DNA from: Nitrosotalea sp.
GTDB taxonomy: Archaea > Thermoproteota > Nitrososphaeria > Nitrososphaerales > Nitrosopumilaceae
NCBI GenBank assembly: GCA_023252335.1
Contig: JAJPEA010000046.1
Location: forward strand, 1-12,357
Direction: 5' to 3'
DNA length: 12,357 nt
Shown: positions 1 to 5,902 of the stretch, piece after piece
Numbering within the stretch: the stretch's first letter is position 1
Layout: every line of letters starts with the position of its first letter
Program-made: the position numbers and the translations under genes
The notes under the pieces: model-generated
Databases searched by the model: none
What the model saw: the letters and a program-made list of their open reading frames with translations, nothing else
What the model was told of the DNA's origin: nothing

Positions 1-827
1 AGGTTGCAAACATACTTGGAAACGAGACTGCTGCCAAGCTTGACGCGCAGCTTGTACTAAAGCAGAGGCAGGCAGCAGCAGGCCAGCTGAAGCAGGACTT
101 GGCAACGCTTGCGCAGCAGACTGCCAATACCACATCCGATGCGGCATATGCAGGGTTCCTCAATACGGTAGACGATGCAAGGGCAAGGCCTGTATTCCAG
201 GACGAGTACAACTTTATGAAGCAGAGGCTTGGGGCTGCAAACACTGCAATGGAGAATGTGCTGGACAGCGGCGGAAGCCTTGGGCAGGCACTTGCCACAT
301 TCAACAGGTATGCCACTATAAATCACGTCCAGATGGTCAGCCTCAACACGGAACTTAACATTGCATACGGGCTTGCAGACAGCAGGGTCCAGTCGTGCTT
401 TGACAGCAGCGGCAGGCTGCCAACTGTCAACGGGACAAGCCAGTGCCTCTCAGAGATACAGGGCAACTTGACTGGGCCTGGCGGAGTTGCAATAGTATCA
501 GTCCAGGCAACAGACCAGTACGGCAGCCCTGTATCACTTCTCCAGAGGGGCCAGACAGGATACGTCAAGGTGGTGCTTGACTCGGCCCTCCCCTCCCAGT
601 CCCTTGTTACGATAAACCTCTTTGACTCGGACGTCAGCAGCCTTGGTACGGCATCTGCCCAGTATACGCTCAGCCCCGGCCAGTCAGAGGTGGTCCTGCC
701 GTACTATGTGCCCCCCACGTCTGCACCAGGGCTTGCAAGCGTCTATGCCAACATATTTACCGACTGGCCTGACAAGGGAGGAACGTCAAAATCAAATGAA
801 CTGTCATACTTTGTCGGGCTCTCGTAA
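1..827 (+). CDS. Probable secreted/surface protein, C-terminal part (5' end outside window)
   Basis: The frame is open from base 3 to a TAA at 825-827, so the N-terminus lies outside the window; a TTG at 99 is only an internal codon. About 274 residues are visible. The first ~140 are Ala/Gln/Leu-rich and look helical. The last ~110, from about 'VAIVSVQATDQYGSP' on, alternate hydrophobic and polar residues with Gly/Pro turns, as in an Ig-like or fibronectin-like beta-sandwich. There are two cysteines, at 'VQSCFDSS' and 'TSQCLSEI', which could form an extracellular disulfide. I see no catalytic motif and do not recognise a named family. The next gene overlaps its end by 32 nt and encodes a secreted, membrane-anchored protein, which supports an extracellular role. 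Base composition is clearly GC-richer than the genes after 1800. Coding is near certain; function is inferred only as far as surface/secreted. Confidence 0.75.
   Translation, partial: VANILGNETAAKLDAQLVLKQRQAAAGQLKQDLATLAQQTANTTSDAAYAGFLNTVDDARARPVFQDEYNFMKQRLGAANTAMENVLDSGGSLGQALATFNRYATINHVQMVSLNTELNIAYGLADSRVQSCFDSSGRLPTVNGTSQCLSEIQGNLTGPGGVAIVSVQATDQYGSPVSLLQRGQTGYVKVVLDSALPSQSLVTINLFDSDVSSLGTASAQYTLSPGQSEVVLPYYVPPTSAPGLASVYANIFTDWPDKGGTSKSNELSYFVGLS
776..781 (+). promoter_or_regulatory. Candidate Shine-Dalgarno for the PEF-tail protein gene
   Basis: GGGAGG lies inside the end of the upstream gene, 14 nt before the ATG at 796. The spacing is longer than the usual 5-10 nt, so it may be fortuitous. 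No alternative in-frame start lies between it and the ATG, and the signal peptide begins properly at that ATG. Confidence 0.35.
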
Positions 828-1266
828 AATAGTGCTGGTGGCACTGGCAGCACTTGCGGTGGCATCCTCCCAAATTTTACCGTGCCTTGCCCAGGAGGAC
901 CAGTCAATCACAATGACTACAAATAAAGACCACTATTCCCCTGGGGATACTGTCCAATTGCAGGGTGTCGTATCAGGCGGGCCTGGTGCACTTGTGGCAC
1001 TGCAGGTCAAGGACTCTGATAATAATTTGATCCTGATCAGGACTGTACAGGCAGACCAGGGCGGAAACTTTGCAATCCAGTTCAAGATCCCGCCAACTGC
1101 AACGTCAGGCAAGTTTGGCATAACTGCAAGTGCCAAGGTAAACGGCTTTGTGCTTACCCAGGACAAGGTCTTTGACGCGACGGTGCCCGAGTTTTCGCTT
1201 GCAGTACCTGTCATGCTTGCAGGTTTTTCTGCCATTTTATTTTACAGAAATGTATTTCCAAGATAG
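796..1266 (+). CDS. Small secreted Ig-like protein with PEF-type C-terminal sorting tail
   Basis: This 156-aa protein is probably exported and anchored on the outer face of the cell membrane. I chose ATG 796 because a signal peptide begins there: a short basic n-region (SGSRK, 7-11), a hydrophobic core (12-27) and a probable cleavage after LAQ (31-33). The frame stays open further upstream, but that part overlaps the previous gene and looks like out-of-frame noise. Residues ~36-128 form one Ig/macroglobulin-like beta domain (DHYSPGDTVQLQG, then GNFAIQFKIPP). The C-terminus has VPEF (130-133), a hydrophobic segment and an Arg-containing end (FYRNVFPR), the architecture of archaeal PEF/PEFG-CTERM proteins that are processed by archaeosortase-type enzymes. 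The residue after PEF is Ser rather than the common Gly. It overlaps the upstream gene by 32 nt, so the two are probably co-transcribed. No sortase is in the window. Confidence 0.78.
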   Translation: MNCHTLSGSRKIVLVALAALAVASSQILPCLAQEDQSITMTTNKDHYSPGDTVQLQGVVSGGPGALVALQVKDSDNNLILIRTVQADQGGNFAIQFKIPPTATSGKFGITASAKVNGFVLTQDKVFDATVPEFSLAVPVMLAGFSAILFYRNVFPR

Positions 1267-1355
1267 AATAGCCTTGTTCTAGTGTACGTGTACAATTTTT
1301 GGCTTCTTAATAATTTTAGATGAAAATGTTACTTTGCTGTTTATTAGTAATTATC

Positions 1356-1671
1356 ATGTAGCAATCTAAAGAATTTGGTCTACAATATACCAAGATTGTA
1401 TGAAACGGACGGGATACCGCTTGAAGAAAAGATAATTTATCAAAAGTGGGCGATTCCGCAGATTGACTTTACTGGCTCATCTCAGAGCTTGATAGAAAAG
1501 AGAACCCTGTGTTTGAGTACGCAAACCTCAACGACCACAACTTTGCCGAGTGTGGATACATCAGCATCGAGGAGCTATTGACAACGGGCAATCCTTGACA
1601 GAGAGTGGAGGCCTTGCTCGTTTTATGAGGCCCAGAAGAAGATCAAGCAATGCCAGAGCAGATCCTGCTAA
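1356..1671 (+). pseudogene. Frameshifted DUF2958-family gene
   Basis: Three reading-frame pieces join into one protein resembling DUF2958. Piece 1 (from about 1360) reads SNLKNLVYNIPRLYETDGIP followed by LEEKIIYQKWAIPQIDF. Near 1468-1473 the frame must change, as if one T were missing, to continue (F-Y-)WLISELDRKENPVFEYANL and then NDHNFAECGYISIEELL. That frame meets a TGA at 1596, but skipping one base near 1592-1596 restores the first frame: LDREWRPCSFYEAQKKIKQ, ending at TAA 1669-1671. At the 5' end, ATG at 1356 is followed at once by TAG; removing one T would give MSNLKNL, so a third indel is likely. The order IPxLYET-IPLEEK / WLISELD / GYISIEELL / DRxWxPCSF follows the DUF2958 family, small proteins of unknown function often found on mobile elements. 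Decay is the simplest reading; homopolymer sequencing error is the alternative. Confidence 0.68.
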
Positions 1672-1826
1672 AGATGAAAAAAGAGTTGTTGAATACAGTG
1701 TGAGCGGGTCACTATAAATTAACAGGACCCTAAATTGTATTAAGCGTAATTATTGTGACTAGAAGAAATATCTTGCCCGAAATATCCATTATTCTCATTC
1801 TACATCATTTTCCTTTTTTGAATTAG

Positions 1827-1833
1827 AAAAAAA
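1827..1833 (-). terminator. T-rich terminator candidate after the DUF262-DUF1524 gene
   Basis: A run of seven T on the minus strand begins 16 nt after the TAA of the nuclease gene. Archaeal transcripts commonly end at such T-tracts without a stem-loop. Only the position and T-run support this call. Confidence 0.4.
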
Positions 1834-1848
1834 TCCATATTGTACTGA

Positions 1849-3552
1849 TTAGAAAGCCCAGATTTTACTTGCTATTTTTGCAAACTCGTTCTGCCTCTTA
1901 TTAATTGAAGAAATATCCCACTGATGGTATTCTGTATTATTACTTAGATCTTTTGTTATATCAATTTCGGATATGCTGTAAACTTGGCTTACCTTCTTGT
2001 CAAAGAAGTGATTACTAGCTTGTTTGTTATATGGTGGTAAAAGCAATGTGAGATTTCCTATTCGATCCACAATTTCATCTTTTATGATTGGCGGGTTTTG
2101 TTTTTTCATAAACTTTTTCCATTCGGTATCTGGTTCTTGAGGTAGAATATGTTCTAACTCTACATTTTTTTTCACTTCCAATTCAGATGTGGGCCCTTTT
2201 GAATTTTGGTTTCTTTTATAATCATTTATCTTTCTCAAAACATGCGTTGCAATTCTGGAATCACCTATTACAGCTGAAGAGAATTTAGTCTCAAATTCTC
2301 CATTGCTTGGACAAAGTTTTCCTAATTGTTTTTTTATCATGTTTAAATCCAGTTTATTTTTATTTCTAATTTTCTCACAAATAGTTTTAGAAATCAACTC
2401 ATTAATTGGGCCTGCGTGTTCATCCTCTATAGTTTTTGTTCTAAAGAAAAATGATGTGCATAATCTAACAAGTTCCTTAAATTCAGATTTGTTATTTGCC
2501 ATTTCCATTCCAAGTATTAGTAATGGTATTGGTGCATCTGCTCTTAGAATCAATAATTCTTCTAAATAGTCCACAATTTGGTCGTCGTTAAACCAAAAAT
2601 TTCGTCTTACTTTCGGATTCAGTAATGCCTTGTAAGTAATCGAATCTACTGATAATTGATTAGTCATTTGTTCTACATCAGAAGCAGTCTTTATGGTATT
2701 TCGTATTTCATGATATAATTTTTTTTTCTCGCAATATCCCTTTCTTGCCCACCAGTAATATCGTAGAAAATCACTTGGATTGGCATCACCTAAGAAACGA
2801 AATGTGTTCTCCCAAGAATCATATGTTGTATCAAGGTTTCCAGATCTTGCTAGGACAAAATTCTTAACTAAATCCGCAGCAGTCAATCTTGCACCTCGTT
2901 CATTCAAAGTTTCAAAAATCTGAAAAGCTATTTCTTCATCTTCTACACTGATATTTATCACATTAAGTGATTTTAGTATGTTATCTAGGAAGATAATTAA
3001 TTCTTGATTTTTTTTCTTTCCTTTAATTATTTTAGTGATTTCATAATGAAATGTTTCGTAAGCTAAAAGAAGTTTTTTGTTTCCACCAATTGCTATTTTT
3101 CTAAAATCTTTGATTTTAACTATCGGTTTATCTATTCCATATACTAATTTCTTAAAGAATTGATCATTTCTTTGACTTAGTTCTATTCTAGGTGTATCAT
3201 CACTTGGTCGTAACCCCTGCTTTCGAATTTTTTGATCACATCTTGTTTTGAGTCCATCATCACCGATCTCATGAAAAATATCCCGAATTACTGCAATCAA
3301 TATTGCAATAGTTGCTAGTCTTTGTTGGCCATCTACAATCGTGTATAGATCTTCTTTTTCTTTATGTACAAATACCATGGGTCCAATAAAATATTCGCCA
3401 ATATTTTTTGTGTATTCTACGATGTCTACCCAAAATTGATTTATTTGATCAGAGGTCCAGCTATATTCCCTTTGATTCTTGGGAACTTTGTATATGAAAT
3501 CTCCTTGAAATAATTCATTGGCACTCTTTGGAAGTGAAGTAAATAGAGGCAT
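1849..3552 (-). CDS. DUF262-DUF1524 (GmrSD/SspE-like) candidate defence nuclease
   Basis: This 567-aa protein has a DUF262 N-terminal half and a DUF1524 HNH C-terminal half. DUF262 signs are NQREYSW (26-32), the hallmark DGQQR (74-78) inside TIVDGQQRLATIAIL, and FETLNERGARLTAADLVK (213-230). The C-terminal nuclease shows VELEHILPQ (464-472), RIGNLTLL (497-504), N509 and SN..F (513-516), the His-Asn signature of DUF1524. In characterised relatives (GmrSD type IV restriction, SspE in phosphorothioate defence), DUF262 is an NTPase-like sensor and DUF1524 cuts DNA; the substrate here cannot be told from sequence. At 567 aa it is shorter than many fused GmrSD proteins. No modification genes are visible, so it may act alone as a type IV-like enzyme. 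It lies 67 nt downstream of the HIT gene and is AT-rich. ATG 3552 gives the conserved N-terminus. Cytoplasmic. Confidence 0.87.
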   Translation of the reverse strand: MPLFTSLPKSANELFQGDFIYKVPKNQREYSWTSDQINQFWVDIVEYTKNIGEYFIGPMVFVHKEKEDLYTIVDGQQRLATIAILIAVIRDIFHEIGDDGLKTRCDQKIRKQGLRPSDDTPRIELSQRNDQFFKKLVYGIDKPIVKIKDFRKIAIGGNKKLLLAYETFHYEITKIIKGKKKNQELIIFLDNILKSLNVINISVEDEEIAFQIFETLNERGARLTAADLVKNFVLARSGNLDTTYDSWENTFRFLGDANPSDFLRYYWWARKGYCEKKKLYHEIRNTIKTASDVEQMTNQLSVDSITYKALLNPKVRRNFWFNDDQIVDYLEELLILRADAPIPLLILGMEMANNKSEFKELVRLCTSFFFRTKTIEDEHAGPINELISKTICEKIRNKNKLDLNMIKKQLGKLCPSNGEFETKFSSAVIGDSRIATHVLRKINDYKRNQNSKGPTSELEVKKNVELEHILPQEPDTEWKKFMKKQNPPIIKDEIVDRIGNLTLLLPPYNKQASNHFFDKKVSQVYSISEIDITKDLSNNTEYHQWDISSINKRQNEFAKIASKIWAF

Positions 3553-3573
3553 AAATGAAACTAAAATAACTCA

Positions 3574-3581
3574 GATATTAA
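3574..3581 (-). promoter_or_regulatory. TATA-like element upstream of the DUF262-DUF1524 gene
   Basis: TTAATATC on the minus strand is centred about 26 nt before the ATG at 3552, the spacing expected for an archaeal TATA box driving a leaderless transcript. It suggests the nuclease gene can be transcribed separately from the HIT gene. The region is AT-rich, so a chance match is possible. Confidence 0.33.
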
Positions 3582-3619
3582 CACTCTGGATCCATTGCCT
3601 ATCCGAAAATGTTAAAGGT

Positions 3620-4000
3620 TCAAATTTTTTTCCAATCTCCCCTTTTTGAAATAACTCGTCTTATTCCTCCACCAGGATTTTCTGTGTCATTTTTCCTTCT
3701 TGGGATTAAATGAATATGACAATGAAATACAGTTTGCCCAGCATCCTTTCCAACATTTGCTCCTACGTTGAAGCCAGTTATGGTATCATCTAGTTTACAC
3801 AATACAACCTTAATGACATTTATCAAATTGATACAATCCATGTGTTCTACATCTGCCAATTCAAAGTATGATTCCACATGTCTTTTTGGAATTATCAAAG
3901 TGTGGTATTTTGTTACAGGATACTTGTCTAAAATGGCAAAAGCAGTATCTGCTTCATACTGGATTCCTTCCTTTATGTTACAAAATCTACAATTACTCAT
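3620..4000 (-). CDS. HIT-family nucleotide hydrolase/transferase
   Basis: This 126-aa protein has the size of a single-domain HIT protein. The histidine triad is HCHIHLI at 93-99, preceded by the usual NVGKDAGQTVFH stretch. Other family signs are the N-terminal CRFCNI with two cysteines (4 and 7), YHTLIIPKRH (32-41) where the first conserved His sits, and the C-terminal GGGIRRVISKRGDW (110-123). Family members hydrolyse the alpha-phosphate bond of nucleotide derivatives such as adenosine phosphoramidates or diadenosine polyphosphates; the substrate here is unknown. Before the IS inserted, this ATG overlapped the TAA of the RusA-like gene by one base (TAATG), so it was the last gene of that operon and probably translationally coupled. 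It is now cut off from the original promoter by the IS and may rely on read-through from the transposase, which points the same way. Confidence 0.9.
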   Translation of the reverse strand: MSNCRFCNIKEGIQYEADTAFAILDKYPVTKYHTLIIPKRHVESYFELADVEHMDCINLINVIKVVLCKLDDTITGFNVGANVGKDAGQTVFHCHIHLIPRRKNDTENPGGGIRRVISKRGDWKKI

Positions 4001-4110
4001 TATTCTTCTGATGAGATTGTTAGAACATAATATGACATTTTACTTTGGATTTTCTTTGCATTTATTGAAACTACTTGAGCATCGTCCTCGAGGATCAAAG
4101 GATTTTTGTA
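4000..4110 (-). pseudogene. 3' remnant of the IS-split RusA-like resolvase gene
   Basis: This is the part of the RusA-like gene left on the far side of the IS. Read on the minus strand from the target duplication, the frame gives YKNPLILEDDAQVVSINAKK and then 16 more residues (IQSKMSYYVLTI...), 36 in all, to TAA at 4000-4002. ILEDDAQVV followed by K-I and a closing beta strand matches the RusA C-terminus; E. coli RusA, recalled from memory, has WLDDAQVV there. The fragment carries the third catalytic acidic residue of the family, D123 in the restored protein. It has no start codon of its own. Confidence 0.82.
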
Positions 4111-4117
4111 ATTAATC
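4110..4117. repeat. Target site duplication, left copy (AATTAATC)
   Basis: AATTAATC directly abuts the left terminal repeat and is repeated exactly at 5256-5263. Eight base pairs fits the ISH1 group within the IS5 family. Keeping one copy restores the interrupted reading frame. Confidence 0.92.
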
Positions 4118-4135
4118 GAGGCTTGGGCATAATTC
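4118..4135 (+). repeat. IS left terminal inverted repeat
   Basis: GAGGCTTGGGCATAATTC is an exact reverse complement of 5238-5255. It lies downstream of the transposase stop. Confidence 0.93.
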
Positions 4136-4151
4136 AATTAAAAAATAACGG

Positions 4152-5159
4152 CTAGTTTCCGAGCATGTATCTGACACATCTTGGCCTGTCACTGCCCGTG
4201 ACACAGTTATAGTATACTGCCACCTGGTACGCAAATACACACGCAAGCAGATACGACGATACGCTCTCAAATCCGCGCACAGGGACAACAGATACACAAA
4301 ATGTTTCCTTGACGCAGTCAAACAGCGGTTCGATTGAGACTCGCCGTGTGCGATATATTTTCTGGTCCTTCCTTGATCTGTAAAATCGTATCAGCTCAAG
4401 CCTCTTCTTCTTTGTATGACGGAATCTCCGTATGGGACACACAAGTACAATCCCACGCTGCCGTGAATAGTCGTGCAGTTTGTAATCGCGGTATCCAAGG
4501 TCGCCTGCAACATAACGTACCGTCTCCGGCAGGCACCCTACTAGTTCCCGGTACTGCAGGTTGTCATGTATGTTTGCTGGCGTGATCTCTGCAGAAAGTG
4601 GCACCACAAGTTTGCCTGTGGAGGACACCATGTGCATCTTGTATCCAAATATCCACCCCTTGGTCCTTGCAAACCCCCACCTGGCGTCAGTGTCTATGCC
4701 CGGGCGCGGTATGATTCCCTTCCTGATGTGGTTCCAGTGCCACATGGGCCCTCTTGCAGTTACCAGGCTGCTGTCAACCGCTACGATGTCCGGGTCTACC
4801 AGATTCTCTGCTGCAAATCTCCGTCCCATCGCAGATATGATATCTCCAATGGGCAGCACCTTGAACCTGCGGTCAAACGTCCTCCTGTCTGGCAGCATCT
4901 TCAGGCCGCATGCCCTCATCACCTTTCTGCTATACGTGCTGTCAACAGAAAAATAATAATGCAGGCAGTTGTTGGACGGTATCCTCATCCATATTCGTAC
5001 GATATAGCACCGCAGTATCACGGTAGTCGGGTAGACATATGGCCTGCCTCGCCTCTTGTCATCATCTCTATACAACGATAGCAAACGTATCAGATGCAAA
5101 ATGCCAATAAGGAAGGATTCCGATTGTATCATGCTAAAGGATCTTCCCTTGGTAGGCAT
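4152..5159 (-). CDS. IS5-like DDE transposase
   Basis: This 335-aa enzyme catalyses cut-and-paste movement of the surrounding IS. The RNase H-like DDE triad can be placed at D129 in IVAVDSSL, D220 in VAGDLGYRDYKL and E277 in RRVSIEPLFDCVKE. The stretch DARWGFARTKGWIFGYKMH (158-176) is typical of IS5/IS4 superfamily transposases. The N-terminal ~100 residues are basic and probably bind the terminal repeats. The ORF is full-length with no frameshift, so the element may be active. The ATG at 5159 lies 78 nt inside the right end and the TAG lies 16 nt inside the left repeat, the normal layout. Long plus-strand ORFs across this gene are antisense shadows. Confidence 0.92.
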   Translation of the reverse strand: MPTKGRSFSMIQSESFLIGILHLIRLLSLYRDDDKRRGRPYVYPTTVILRCYIVRIWMRIPSNNCLHYYFSVDSTYSRKVMRACGLKMLPDRRTFDRRFKVLPIGDIISAMGRRFAAENLVDPDIVAVDSSLVTARGPMWHWNHIRKGIIPRPGIDTDARWGFARTKGWIFGYKMHMVSSTGKLVVPLSAEITPANIHDNLQYRELVGCLPETVRYVAGDLGYRDYKLHDYSRQRGIVLVCPIRRFRHTKKKRLELIRFYRSRKDQKIYRTRRVSIEPLFDCVKETFCVSVVPVRGFESVSSYLLACVFAYQVAVYYNCVTGSDRPRCVRYMLGN

Positions 5160-5231
5160 GTGAGCAGTGATTATCAGGCGAGAAGATCCTTGGCTTTTTC
5201 TATCAGCTTGATTTTATTTTATGATCAAAAT

Positions 5232-5253
5232 GGCTTGGAATTATGCCCAAGCC
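5232..5253. other. Small hairpin at the right end of the IS
   Basis: GGCTTGG (5232-5238) and CCAAGCC (5247-5253) pair as a 7-bp stem with an 8-nt loop, overlapping the right terminal repeat. The left end lacks this extra arm. It might limit read-through transcription from the host operon into the transposase; role unproven. Confidence 0.4.
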
Positions 5254-5255
5254 TC
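5238..5255 (-). repeat. IS right terminal inverted repeat
   Basis: Exact reverse complement of 4118-4135. Its last two bases form part of the new TGA stop that ends the broken RusA-like reading frame. Confidence 0.93.
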
Positions 5256-5595
5256 AATTAATCTCATTATTTTCTTTAAGTAATGGATTAATTTTGATTG
5301 TTTTATCTGTAGTAGGTGCAGCCTGCAGTGATTCCATTACACCTGCAATCAAAGAATCAAGATCTCCTACATAATCACTTGTGTCTTTACGATTAAAAAT
5401 ATTTTCAGCGTGAACTTTTAATTCCAATTTTACTGGTCCTTTGAGAGGCCCTTCTAGTTCTAATTCATTACGAGCCTCTAATGCTTTTTTACGTAGATTA
5501 ATGATGTTTTTTACGTCTTTATTCCCCCAGAAAGGTCCAGTACTTTTCTTAGGGGGTGTACCATTGACTGTGAAGGATATTGTGTGATTTGTCAT
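5254..5595 (-). pseudogene. 5' part of RusA-like Holliday-junction resolvase gene, cut by the IS
   Basis: This still reads as a 113-aa ORF from ATG 5595, but its TGA (5254-5256) is made from one target base plus two IS bases. Removing the IS and one target copy extends it by 36 codons to a 149-aa protein. The RusA signs are a basic N-terminus after a first beta strand (ISFTVNGTPPKKSTG), GDLDSL (77-82) equivalent to the catalytic DLDN motif, and EDDAQVV in the detached part. The acidic triad would be D78, D80 and D123; the first two are here and the third is lost. RusA enzymes are dimeric endonucleases that resolve Holliday junctions. The truncated product also lacks the C-terminal strand and is probably inactive. 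Its ATG overlaps the stop of the 99-aa gene (ATGA), so it belonged to the RNase J operon. Confidence 0.82.
5256..5263. repeat. Target site duplication, right copy (AATTAATC)
   Basis: Identical to 4110-4117 and directly abutting the right terminal repeat. Confidence 0.92.
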
Positions 5596-5891
5596 TCAGA
5601 CTTTTCTCCATTCAGAAGATATTTCATTATTGCTATGATGTATGAACTATTACGCGTGATCTTGCCATAATGACTTGTCTTGAACGGCTTGGTTACATCT
5701 TTAGACACTATCCACACTTTGTGAAATTGATCTCTTGTTATTGTTCTTAGTAGAGTAGTAGATGACGGAATAATCTCGACTACGCCATATCTTTTATCAA
5801 AAGTAGATTTAAATTCTTTCTTTTGAGTTAATGTCTGAAGAGTCGTTTCATCCAGAGAATAGAGTTTTGACCAAAATTGTTCAAATTTCAT
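5592..5891 (-). CDS. Uncharacterised 99-aa protein between RNase J and RusA-like genes
   Basis: I do not recognise this family. The protein is small and mixed: a helical start (MKFEQFWSKLYSLDE), a basic middle with FDKRYGVVEIIPSSTTLLRT (31-50), then ITRDQFHKVWIVSKD and HYGKITRNSSYIIAIMKYLL. It has no signal peptide, no clear membrane span and no cysteines. Many Lys/Arg residues and the RTITRD / KITRNSSYI stretches would suit nucleic-acid binding, but that is inference. It starts 10 nt after the RNase J-type gene with a good SD and overlaps the RusA-like gene by 4 nt (ATGA), so the three were made together; it may be an accessory factor of one of those nucleases. A competing ATG at 5896 runs into a stop after two codons, so the start at 5891 is firm. 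Confidence 0.8.
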   Translation of the reverse strand: MKFEQFWSKLYSLDETTLQTLTQKKEFKSTFDKRYGVVEIIPSSTTLLRTITRDQFHKVWIVSKDVTKPFKTSHYGKITRNSSYIIAIMKYLLNGEKSE

Positions 5892-5896
5892 TTCAT

Positions 5897-5902
5897 CTCA
5901 CC
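5897..5902 (-). promoter_or_regulatory. Shine-Dalgarno (GGTGAG) for the 99-aa gene
   Basis: GGTGAG sits 5 nt before the ATG at 5891 and shares its first G with the TAG stop of the RNase J-type gene. It supports the chosen start and translational reinitiation within the operon. Confidence 0.6.

Larger units (their letters stand above)
4118..5255 (-). mobile_element. IS5-family (ISH1-group-like) insertion sequence, complete
   Basis: This is a 1138-bp element with perfect 18-bp terminal inverted repeats, 8-bp direct target duplications and one intact DDE transposase on the minus strand. Length, single ORF and 8-bp duplication agree with ISH1-type members of the IS5 family; group placement is from memory and moderate. 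Perfect ends, identical duplications and an undamaged ORF indicate a recent insertion. It lies inside a RusA-like gene, in the same direction as the host operon. Its base composition is more GC-rich than the flanking genes. Confidence 0.93.

Noticed and set aside
622..795. 5' extension of the PEF-tail gene frame to 622
   Set aside because: This part overlaps the upstream gene in another frame and precedes the signal peptide; the extra 58 residues look like out-of-frame translation.
1650..1703. 17-residue ORF beginning MPEQILLKMKK after the DUF2958 remnant
   Set aside because: It is too short, has no SD and overlaps the end of the pseudogene; it may be part of the same decay.
1706..1730. GGGTC / GACCC inverted repeat
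   Set aside because: A 5-bp stem with a 15-nt loop is expected by chance and no gene boundary depends on it.
3768..4115. 115-codon plus-strand ORF across the HIT gene
   Set aside because: It is antisense to a clear HIT-family gene and has no recognisable motif.
4334..5081. Overlapping plus-strand ORFs of 83, 131 and 171 codons inside the IS
   Set aside because: They are antisense to the intact DDE transposase, show no family motifs and arise from its GC-richer composition.
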